Positions 7,255-13,657 of a stretch of 17,797 nucleotides of DNA are shown here, piece by piece. The stretch is from the NCBI GenBank assembly GCA_050735975.1, contig JBOHVS010000186.1, forward strand, positions 1 to 17,797. Direction: 5' to 3'. The notes under the pieces are model-generated. The model ran no database searches. It was not told the origin of the DNA and saw nothing but the letters and a program-made list of their open reading frames with translations. The stretch comes from DATMBL01 sp050735975. Its GTDB lineage: Bacteria > Desulfobacterota > Binatia > UBA9968. A program made the position numbers and the translations under genes. Every line of letters starts with the position of its first letter. The first letter of the stretch is position 1.

Positions 7255-9126
7255 GTGAAAACGAATATCGCCAGGAAAACGACCCAGACGAAAAGTCGCC
7301 AGTCCAACGAATCCCGGATCGACCGGCCAGAGAATCTGGGGAAACCGCAAATGAAGTGGGGCAGCGACGTCGTTGCCGAAGTAACCCGAAGGCTCGATCT
7401 CAAATATATCGCCCTCGTGCCCGGCGCGAGCTACCGCGGATTTCACGACAGCATCGTCAATTATCTCGGCAACGACAACCCGCAGATGGTCATCTGCCTG
7501 CACGAAGAGCATGCGGTCTCGATCGCCGACGGGTACGGCAAGGCGACGGAGAAACCGATGGCCGTGGCCTTGCATGCCAACGTCGGCCTTATGCATGCGA
7601 GCATGCCGATCTTCAACGCGTGGTGCGATCGAACCCCCATGGTCATCTTCGGCGCCACCGGCCCCGTGGATGCGCACCGGCGCCGTCCCTGGATCGACTG
7701 GATCCATACGGCGAAGGATCAAGCGTCCATCGTTCGTGATTACACCAAATGGGACGATCAGCCGGCCTCGCCTGAGGCGGCGGTCGAATCGGTGCTGAGG
7801 GCCAACCAGATAACCCGCACCGCGCCCTATGGACCGGTCTATATTTGCCTCGACGCCGGTCTTCAGGAATCGTCGCTCACCGAGGAGGTCGCGATTCCGG
7901 ATCCGGCGCGTTTCGCCCCACCGCCTTCTCCTGCGGCGCCGCGGGAATCCGTGCTGAAGGCGCTGAAAGCCATCGACAAGGCGAAGTTTCCGCTGATCCT
8001 CATGGGACGCGTCTCGCGCAAGCAGGCGGACTGGGATCGTCGCGTCCGGTTTGCAGAGGCGCTCGGCGCCGCCGTGTTGACCAGCAGCAATGATCCGTCG
8101 GCCTTCCCAACCACGCATCCGCTCCATTTCGCCGCTCCGTGCTTGCGCCCGACCAAGGACGCAACGGCGCTGATCAAGAAGGCGGACCTCATCTTAAGCC
8201 TGGATTGGCTGGATCTCGCTGGAGTGTTTCGCCTGAGCCTCGGCACAGCGCAAACGCAGCATCCCGCGGACAAGACGATCATCCACTGTTCACTTGATAA
8301 CATTCGCACGAACGGATGGAGCATGGACCATCAGGCCCTTGCCGCGGTGGACATTCCTATCTTCGCCGAGCCCGATCAATTCGTCGCGCAGGTGCTCGAC
8401 GAGCTGGGCGTTAAGACGGCGCCCAAAGTCAAACCCCGGCCGGAGATGACCAGCCTCGTGCATTGGAACGATGCGCCCAACGCCAAGTCGTCCCCCAGCC
8501 GCGGGCAGCCGATGTCGTTATGGGACATGGCGATGACAGTGCGGGCATTTGCCAGGGAACGACCCGTGACGTTTGCGCGTCTGCCGATCGGCTGGCCTGG
8601 GGAGGCATGTGCGTTCGACGGACCGCTTTCCTTTATGGGGAATGATGGCGGTGGCGGTGTCGGCACCGGGCCGGGGCATACTATTGGAACCGCGTTGGCG
8701 CTCAAGGACAAACGCCGGCTAACCATCGGCGTCCTCGGGGACGGCGACTATCTCATGGGAGTGAGCGCGCTTTGGACCGCCTCCCGCATGGAGATTCCCG
8801 TGATGATCGTGGTCGCCGACAACCGTTCTTACTACAACGACGAAATGCATCAGGAGCGGGTGGCCGCGGCCCGCAACCGGCCCGTGCAAAATCGCTGGAT
8901 CGGCCAGCGCATCGACGATCCGCGGGTGGATTTGGTGGCGATGGCGCGAGCCCAGGGCTTTGACGGCGAGGATCCTGTCTCGACGAGCGAGGCGCTGGCG
9001 AAAGCGCTCAAGAGAGGCGCCGAGATTGTCGCCAAAGGCGGGCGGTATTTCATCGATTCGGTGATAAAGCCGGGCTACGCGGATAGTGGCCCGGATCAGC
9101 GCGCCGGCGATAAAAAACCAGGTTGA
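7255..9126 (+). CDS. Thiamine-diphosphate-dependent enzyme 2 (acetolactate synthase-like superfamily)
   Basis: A 623-residue ThDP enzyme, distinct from but related to its upstream neighbour. The activating glutamate is E84 in CLHEEHAVSIADGYGKAT. A shared loop ALHANVGLMHA replaces the GPG loop of acetolactate synthases. The ThDP/metal motif is G495-D-G-D, followed by ADN at 521-523. The core domain begins at MKWGSDVVAEV (an ATG at 7351), so about 32 polar, basic residues precede it. The GTG at 7255 is chosen because GGGGAGGGG lies just upstream; 7156 would overlap the previous gene, and 7351 is a credible shorter alternative. Unlike enzyme 1 it has a long linker around residues 370-415. With enzyme 1 it may form a hetero-oligomer or act on consecutive substrates; that is inference from tandem order only. 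Confidence 0.85.
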   Translation: MKTNIARKTTQTKSRQSNESRIDRPENLGKPQMKWGSDVVAEVTRRLDLKYIALVPGASYRGFHDSIVNYLGNDNPQMVICLHEEHAVSIADGYGKATEKPMAVALHANVGLMHASMPIFNAWCDRTPMVIFGATGPVDAHRRRPWIDWIHTAKDQASIVRDYTKWDDQPASPEAAVESVLRANQITRTAPYGPVYICLDAGLQESSLTEEVAIPDPARFAPPPSPAAPRESVLKALKAIDKAKFPLILMGRVSRKQADWDRRVRFAEALGAAVLTSSNDPSAFPTTHPLHFAAPCLRPTKDATALIKKADLILSLDWLDLAGVFRLSLGTAQTQHPADKTIIHCSLDNIRTNGWSMDHQALAAVDIPIFAEPDQFVAQVLDELGVKTAPKVKPRPEMTSLVHWNDAPNAKSSPSRGQPMSLWDMAMTVRAFARERPVTFARLPIGWPGEACAFDGPLSFMGNDGGGGVGTGPGHTIGTALALKDKRRLTIGVLGDGDYLMGVSALWTASRMEIPVMIVVADNRSYYNDEMHQERVAAARNRPVQNRWIGQRIDDPRVDLVAMARAQGFDGEDPVSTSEALAKALKRGAEIVAKGGRYFIDSVIKPGYADSGPDQRAGDKKPG

Positions 9127-9143
9127 GCCGGGCGAGGTCCGGC
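9127..9143 (+). terminator. Small hairpin directly after the second ThDP-enzyme gene
   Basis: GCCGG (9127-9131) pairs with CCGGC (9139-9143) around a seven-base loop, starting immediately after the TGA. It could help end transcription, but the stem is short and no T-run follows. Confidence 0.22.
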
Positions 9144-9167
9144 GATCTCCTTCGACGGTCAAGACCT

Positions 9168-9251
9168 CACGTGCTCGCGCCGGAAGACTTGATTCTGTTG
9201 AAACTGGAGTGGGCGCGAAGGATTCCGAATCGGAAGTTCAACTTTATCTAA
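9168..9251 (+). pseudogene. Remnant of a nucleotidyltransferase-like (DUF6036/AbiEii-related) gene, C-terminal piece
   Basis: A 27-codon stretch reads HVLAPEDLILLKLEWARR and ends in TAA. It closely matches the segment xVLxPEDLILLKLEWAR found near the C-terminal half of small nucleotidyltransferase-like proteins, often toxin-antitoxin or abortive-infection relatives. There is no start codon and no conserved sequence upstream: the frame runs into the region of the preceding gene's stop. After the motif it ends at once instead of continuing into the usual helical tail. This looks like a decayed gene fragment left in the intergenic space. The stop slightly overlaps the end of the minus-strand pentapeptide gene. 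Chance similarity is possible given the short length. Confidence 0.42.
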
Positions 9252-9613
9252 AGTTCTGAGAGTCCACGGGCTCCTTTGGCTATCAGGTACCGCTTAAGGG
9301 TTACGTCGATGCCTGTCGCCGCTTCAAAGCTCGCCCCCGCTACAACGGCGCCGTGAAATTTTGCGCCCGTGACGTTCGCCTTATTGAAGCTGGCATTAAT
9401 GAGCAAAGTATTGCTCAGGTTCGCATTCGTAAGATCGCATGAGTCCATGTTTGCATGGGATAAGCGACACCCTTCAAAGTTCACGCCTCGAAGATCCGAA
9501 CCTGAGAAATTCATGTAAGACAGGTAGAGATTGCGCAGGTCGCGAAAAGCTATGCTCTCCCGCTTGTAAATTCTATCGACAATTTCTCTAATGATGTGGC
9601 TTCCATTATTCAT
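9248..9613 (-). CDS. Pentapeptide-repeat protein
   Basis: A 121-residue protein whose residues 25-100 form consecutive pentapeptide repeats with Leu or Phe at the central position (NFSGSDLRGVNFEGCRLSHA, then DLTNANLSN, ASFNKANVTGAKFHG). These fold into a right-handed quadrilateral beta-helix of about three to four coils. A helical N-terminus (IIREIVDRIYKRESIAFRDL) precedes it. The frame is open 30 codons further upstream, but the ATG at 9613 has a strong GGGGGAG four to five bases upstream and begins the compact domain. There is no signal peptide, so it is probably cytoplasmic. Known repeat proteins of this type range from DNA-mimic gyrase protectors to uncharacterised adaptors. This one is too short for a confident Qnr/MfpA-type assignment. 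Confidence 0.8.
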   Translation of the reverse strand: MNNGSHIIREIVDRIYKRESIAFRDLRNLYLSYMNFSGSDLRGVNFEGCRLSHANMDSCDLTNANLSNTLLINASFNKANVTGAKFHGAVVAGASFEAATGIDVTLKRYLIAKGARGLSEL

Positions 9614-9784
9614 GATCTCCCCCCTTGTTCCGAAAAGTTTGCCTGCTCGCCGCCACTCGGGCTTTGCCAAACCGGTTCCGTGACGCCGCGACTTGGATGG
9701 CACAATAGAGCTAACTCAAGCAGCTTGGCCGCCCCCGGAAGGCGACGCCATTCTGTCGATTAGATTCGGAGCGAAGGCACGGGC

Positions 9785-10078
9785 TTAGATGAGAAGGACT
9801 TTGTACAGTTGGTAAAGCTCTTGATCGGTACGATGAGCATGGACCCGGCCTTTGAACCGGCCGGATACCGTCAATTGGCGGGAATCTGGCTGTAACGATT
9901 GGACAGGAACTTCTGTTACGGAATTGTTTTCTTGGTCGGCAGTACAGGAATCTGCGTACGTCGCGGGAAGGCTATTCGCTACGCCGTGCAGTTGAAGCCG
10001 CGCTGAAGCATGAAAAGCCAAGACGCCGCACAATAAGAAACCCGCTAAAAACTTCTTTCGCAGCATCAGCTTCAGCAT
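9785..10078 (-). CDS. Small exported protein of unknown function
   Basis: A 97-residue open frame starting with a clear signal peptide: basic MLKLMLRKK, hydrophobic FLAGFLLCGVLAF, and a likely cut after ASA at residue 26. The cysteine at 17 lacks a proper lipobox. The mature part of about 70 residues is polar, with a single pair of features worth noting: an acidic stretch (DQENNSVTEVP) and a C-terminal HAHRTDQELYQLYKVLLI. No family is recognised. A TTG three codons upstream is an alternative start. No convincing ribosome-binding site is seen, which lowers confidence. It lies 171 bases upstream of the pentapeptide gene on the same strand, but nothing shows that they are co-transcribed. Confidence 0.5.
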   Translation of the reverse strand: MLKLMLRKKFLAGFLLCGVLAFHASARLQLHGVANSLPATYADSCTADQENNSVTEVPVQSLQPDSRQLTVSGRFKGRVHAHRTDQELYQLYKVLLI

Positions 10079-10224
10079 AGCATTCAAAGTTTATCGGAGA
10101 CAACCCGAGGCGCGGCTTGTGGGGGCGCGGCTTGGCTCGCCGGAGTTCTGGCGGCGGAAGCCATGTCAGGTAGGTGCTTGTTTCTTTTTTGACCGAGCAT
10201 GGGTTGTATTTTTGACTTTTACGG

Positions 10225-10255
10225 TTGTCAGCGGTTCTGAACTCTGGGATATCAT
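10225..10255 (+). promoter_or_regulatory. Possible sigma70-type promoter of the FAD oxidoreductase gene
   Basis: TTGTCA at 10225-10230 and TATCAT at 10250-10255 are separated by 19 bases, a little long. The region between 10170 and 10225 is T-rich (several T-runs), and the start codon lies about 84 bases downstream. Called by eye from consensus only. Confidence 0.28.
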
Positions 10256-10338
10256 CGCGGGATCCGGTGTCCGGCGTAGACTGATGGCGTAACGAAGTGT
10301 TAAACAGATCAAAAAACTCATGGGCGAGGAACGAAACG

Positions 10339-12081
10339 ATGGATCAAGCAGCTACGAATAATGGGAGCTGGGACCTCGAGGCGGACGTCGTGGTCGTCGG
10401 ATCGGGAGCGGCCGGGCTTCCGGCCGCGATCAAGGCGGTTGAAGGCGGAGCAACAGTCATCGTCGTCGAGGCGAACTACGATGTCGGTGGACATGCAATA
10501 TTGAGCGGCGGCCATATGGCCCTGGGCGGCGGTACGAGCGCGCAGAAAAAATACAATATTCCCGATTCGCCGGACACCGTCTTCTCGGATCTGACCGACT
10601 GGTCCATCGTTCAACCCAACGGTTGGCCCGACTATCGCTACAACGACCGGGCGCTGATGCGGGCGTTCGCCGATCATTGCGCCCTTACCTATGAATTTTT
10701 GCTGGCCAACGGCGTAATGTTCAAGGATATACCGCCGGACAATCACGGCGCATCCACGACAGGCAATTCCGCTCCGAGAGAGAATCATGCGTTCTGGACC
10801 AAAGGCGCGGGGCTTGAAAGTCCGAACGCCGCGCCAGGAACGGGCGTGATCAGGCCGCTTGAGGCAAGCGCGCGCGCAAAGGGAGTACGGTTCCTGCTCA
10901 ACTACAAAATGACGAGCGTGATCCGCGAGCCGTCGACGCCGCAAACAACCGGACGCGTGATCGGCGTCACCGCGCAGTTCACGCCGAGAAGCATGCCGGG
11001 GGCCGCGCCGCTCAAGAGCTTTCGCTCGGATGGCAATATCGAACGCACCAAGCCGGCGATGAATATCCGCGCGACCAAAGCGGTGACTATCGCCACCGGC
11101 GGCAGCACCAGCAACTCAAATTTTCGCCGCATGTTCGACCCGAGATGGACCGCAGTGATCCAATGCGCCGGTGAACCGTATAGCTATCAAGACGCCAGCG
11201 GAGAGCTCGCGGCGATGGCCGTCGGCGCCTCGCTCTGGGGTCTCGCAAACCAAGCTCTGGAAAACGGGGCGACCGTTCGAACCCAGCGTACCCTCGGCAC
11301 CAGGTATAATTACGTCGCATGGAAGGTTGAGAGCCCGATTTTTCCGCTCGTCCGCGGCACCGGCTTCAACGTGAAGGATTGGCAGGACGTGATCTTGGTG
11401 AATCAAGTCGGCAAGCGATTCTATGATGAAACCAAGGGCGATCCACCCCACGGCAACATGGGCCACCAAATCAACCCGTGTACGCCAAACAACTATCGCA
11501 ATTGCGAAAATATCAAGTTCAATCCCACGAAGTACAACTTTTTCAACGCCGCGACGGCGATGAACGAGTACTCGGAGCCGCCCGATTATTGCGCCGGGCC
11601 GGTGTGGGCGATCTTCGACGCAGGCGCAGTCGGCAGGGAAGAATGGACGGTCACGCCGCCGTACGTGGATCCGCGGGGCTATTTTTTTACCGCGAATACG
11701 ATCCCGGAACTAGCGGCCGCGATCGAGAACGAATATCAGGCTAAGCCGATGAATGGCGCGACTTTGCAGGCGACGGTGGAACGGTACAACTCTTTCGTTG
11801 ACTCGGGAGAGGACATTGATTTCGGTAAACCGGCGCCCAAATATAAAATTCAGACGGCGCCGTTCTATGCTGCCTGGGCGACGCCGATGGTTCACGACAC
11901 GCGCGCCGGCCTTAGAATCAACGCGAAGTGCCAGGTGATGGACATGAACGGCCAGGTGATTCCCGGTCTCTATTGCGCCGGCGAGTCAGCCGGCGGATTC
12001 AACCAACATGGCATGGGCCGCTGCGCCACCCAGGGCTACATCGCCGGTATGAGGGCCGCGACGGAACCCCGACACGAATGA
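10339..12081 (+). CDS. FAD-dependent oxidoreductase (fumarate reductase/3-ketosteroid dehydrogenase flavoprotein superfamily)
   Basis: A 580-residue soluble flavoprotein. The N-terminal Rossmann motif is DVVVVGSGAAG (G21, G23, G26), with the ribose-binding acid E44 in IVVEAN followed by the DVGGHAILSGG loop. The C-terminal FAD segment is GLYCAGESAGG (543-553), preceded by MVHDTRAGL, whose H519 sits where fumarate reductases have an active-site histidine. A typical substrate-cap domain lies between. There is no signal peptide or haem-binding CxxCH, so it is not a periplasmic flavocytochrome. The GTG at 10297 opens the frame, but the ATG at 10339 has a GAGG nearby and starts the conserved part. 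The likely role is reduction or dehydrogenation next to a carbonyl or carboxylate. The substrate is unknown, and annotation transfer to succinate/fumarate would be unsafe. It converges on the MFS gene with 29 bases between. Confidence 0.85.
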   Translation: MDQAATNNGSWDLEADVVVVGSGAAGLPAAIKAVEGGATVIVVEANYDVGGHAILSGGHMALGGGTSAQKKYNIPDSPDTVFSDLTDWSIVQPNGWPDYRYNDRALMRAFADHCALTYEFLLANGVMFKDIPPDNHGASTTGNSAPRENHAFWTKGAGLESPNAAPGTGVIRPLEASARAKGVRFLLNYKMTSVIREPSTPQTTGRVIGVTAQFTPRSMPGAAPLKSFRSDGNIERTKPAMNIRATKAVTIATGGSTSNSNFRRMFDPRWTAVIQCAGEPYSYQDASGELAAMAVGASLWGLANQALENGATVRTQRTLGTRYNYVAWKVESPIFPLVRGTGFNVKDWQDVILVNQVGKRFYDETKGDPPHGNMGHQINPCTPNNYRNCENIKFNPTKYNFFNAATAMNEYSEPPDYCAGPVWAIFDAGAVGREEWTVTPPYVDPRGYFFTANTIPELAAAIENEYQAKPMNGATLQATVERYNSFVDSGEDIDFGKPAPKYKIQTAPFYAAWATPMVHDTRAGLRINAKCQVMDMNGQVIPGLYCAGESAGGFNQHGMGRCATQGYIAGMRAATEPRHE

Positions 12082-12110
12082 GCGCTTATAACGCACGCGC
12101 AAGAGTCTCC

Positions 12111-13403
12111 TCACTTTGTAGGCGGATGAAGAAACAAGCTCAGGAGCGCCGAAGCGAACAGCAGACCGATAAAGATACTGAAGGAAAGGAAATAGCTTTG
12201 GGTGGAGTCGAAGAGGAAGCCGAAAAAGGGCGGTCCGCCGGCAGCGAATGCATGGGTGAGGAACGAGCTCATGCCGCGGATTTTTCCGAGCGAAATTCGC
12301 CCGAAGTAGTTGGCCCAGATCATTTCCGCCAGTATGGAGGTTCCGCCCATTCCGATGCCGTAGAGAAAAAAGCCGGCGTAAAGGGAAAGAACTCCGGGGT
12401 CGGCGAGGGCCAACAAAATCCCCGCGGCTTGAATCAGAAACTTGGCCATGATGAGCCTGGCGATGTTCGAGCGCTCCGCGAGCAGCCCCCAAACCATCGG
12501 CGTGCTGAACTGCATGAAAGCGATGATGCTCATGACGAGCGCTGCCACCATCGCCGGATGCCCCTGATCGCTCACGAAGGAGAAAACGTGAAGATTCAGT
12601 CCGGTCACGCCGACGTTGGCAACGCCAAAGGTGATGATGATAAGCCAGAAGGTCGGCGTGTGCAGGGCTTCGCGGCGGCTCCAGGCGACGTCGGCGATTG
12701 CGCTCCGCGCTCGTGAGGAACCGGCCTCGCCCGCGGGCGCTCCGCTGTCGTGTCGAGTGCGGGATCTTCCGTCCGGCAGGAGCCCCATGTCTTCCGGACA
12801 ACGGCGCATCAGGAACAGCGAAGGGCCAACGACCAACCCCAGTGTAAGAACCCCGAAGACGACCCAAGCCCCTCGCCATCCAGTGTAGAGAATAAGCGAG
12901 GCCGCCAGAACAGGCATGCCGACTTTGGCCAGGCCATGGCCCATGCCAGCCAGCGCGAGCGCGCGTCCACGCAGGCGGACGAACCAGCGCGAGATAGAAA
13001 CGTTCACCACCATCGAGCCCATGAGCGTGTCGCCCGGACTGATCAGGAGCCAGCGAACAAACAGAAACTGCCAAAAATCCCGCGCCTGACCGAGCAGCAG
13101 AAAGCCTGCGCCTGAAACCAGTCCGCCGGCGGCCATGAGCCACCGGCCGCCGTGCCGATCGAGAAGAGTGCCTACCAGCGGCGCGGCGGCCGCGCCAATA
13201 AGGATCTCTCCCGAGCGGATGAGCGAAAAGACGCCCCGGGAAATCCCCAGATCGTTCGATATGGGCTTAAGAAAGACACTCAGCGTGCTCGATATGGAAA
13301 AGGCGGACGCGATGTGGGCGAGAAAGCCGACGGCGACGATTGTCCAGCCGTAGTAAAACGTTGACTCGTTGGTTGCTTGCTCCGCGGGGGTCGAGGATGG
13401 CAC
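12111..13403 (-). CDS. MFS transporter (12 transmembrane helices)
   Basis: A 430-residue major facilitator protein of the inner membrane. It shows two bundles of about six hydrophobic segments each, separated by a charged loop of some 50 residues around 205-255 (rich in Arg, Asp, Ser). The family signature between helices 2 and 3 is present as GTLLDRHGGR (78-87), and RLRGRALALAGMGHG lies before helix 5. Overall it resembles the monocarboxylate/oxalate-formate exchanger branch, though this is a weak inference. The start is a GTG at 13403, preceded by AAGGAAGG; no in-frame ATG exists before helix 3. It faces the FAD oxidoreductase tail to tail and is divergent from the OpgD-like gene. It may move the substrate or product of the flavoprotein; only gene order supports this. 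Confidence 0.9.
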   Translation of the reverse strand: MPSSTPAEQATNESTFYYGWTIVAVGFLAHIASAFSISSTLSVFLKPISNDLGISRGVFSLIRSGEILIGAAAAPLVGTLLDRHGGRWLMAAGGLVSGAGFLLLGQARDFWQFLFVRWLLISPGDTLMGSMVVNVSISRWFVRLRGRALALAGMGHGLAKVGMPVLAASLILYTGWRGAWVVFGVLTLGLVVGPSLFLMRRCPEDMGLLPDGRSRTRHDSGAPAGEAGSSRARSAIADVAWSRREALHTPTFWLIIITFGVANVGVTGLNLHVFSFVSDQGHPAMVAALVMSIIAFMQFSTPMVWGLLAERSNIARLIMAKFLIQAAGILLALADPGVLSLYAGFFLYGIGMGGTSILAEMIWANYFGRISLGKIRGMSSFLTHAFAAGGPPFFGFLFDSTQSYFLSFSIFIGLLFASALLSLFLHPPTK

Positions 13404-13657
13404 GCCCTTCCTTGTATCAAGGATCGGATCGACACTACAAGGCGGCTCGATTTATAGTCTTATATTACGGCCCGGGTCCGGCAATCACCTTGTCGTTTTA
13501 CAAGACGCAACCGCGCGATCAGAAACGGGAGACGAGACTTTGCGCCCTCTGTTCATTCGATTATGGCTGATTTTAGGGAGAGGGCAGCGGGTCAGATTGT
13601 TTCTTCTCCCTCAAGCCTTGATCTAATGTCCGCGCCTGCTATGTTTTCTAATTCATC
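13404..13657. promoter_or_regulatory. Divergent control region with repeated CCTTGT half-sites
   Basis: Between the MFS and OpgD-like genes. An AT-rich core (13451-13468) holds TATAGT at 13453-13458, with TCGACA 18 bases upstream (13429-13434) as a plausible plus-strand promoter. Reverse-strand TATAAG/TATAAA hexamers overlap it for the MFS gene. Four CCTTGT-like half-sites lie around it: 13410-13415 forward, 13437-13442 reverse, 13488-13493 forward, and 13500-13505 reverse (TCTTGT). One perfect repeat, CCTTG-TAT-CAAGG (13410-13422), covers the MFS ribosome-binding site. No reading frame in this gap looks real. Confidence 0.4.

Noticed and set aside
5337..7403. Long minus-strand frames of 308 and 372 codons opposite ThDP enzyme 1
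   Set aside because: They lie fully antisense to a gene with clear ThDP motifs, show Arg/His-rich composition typical of high-GC shadow frames and have no recognisable domains.
7252..8127. Minus-strand frame of 291 codons opposite ThDP enzyme 2
   Set aside because: Antisense shadow of a well-supported gene; composition dominated by Arg, Gly and His with no motif.
11928..13143. Plus-strand frame of 262 codons and minus-strand frame of 385 codons overlapping the MFS gene
   Set aside because: The MFS frame alone gives 12 hydrophobic helices and the family signature; the other two give charged or scrambled sequence.
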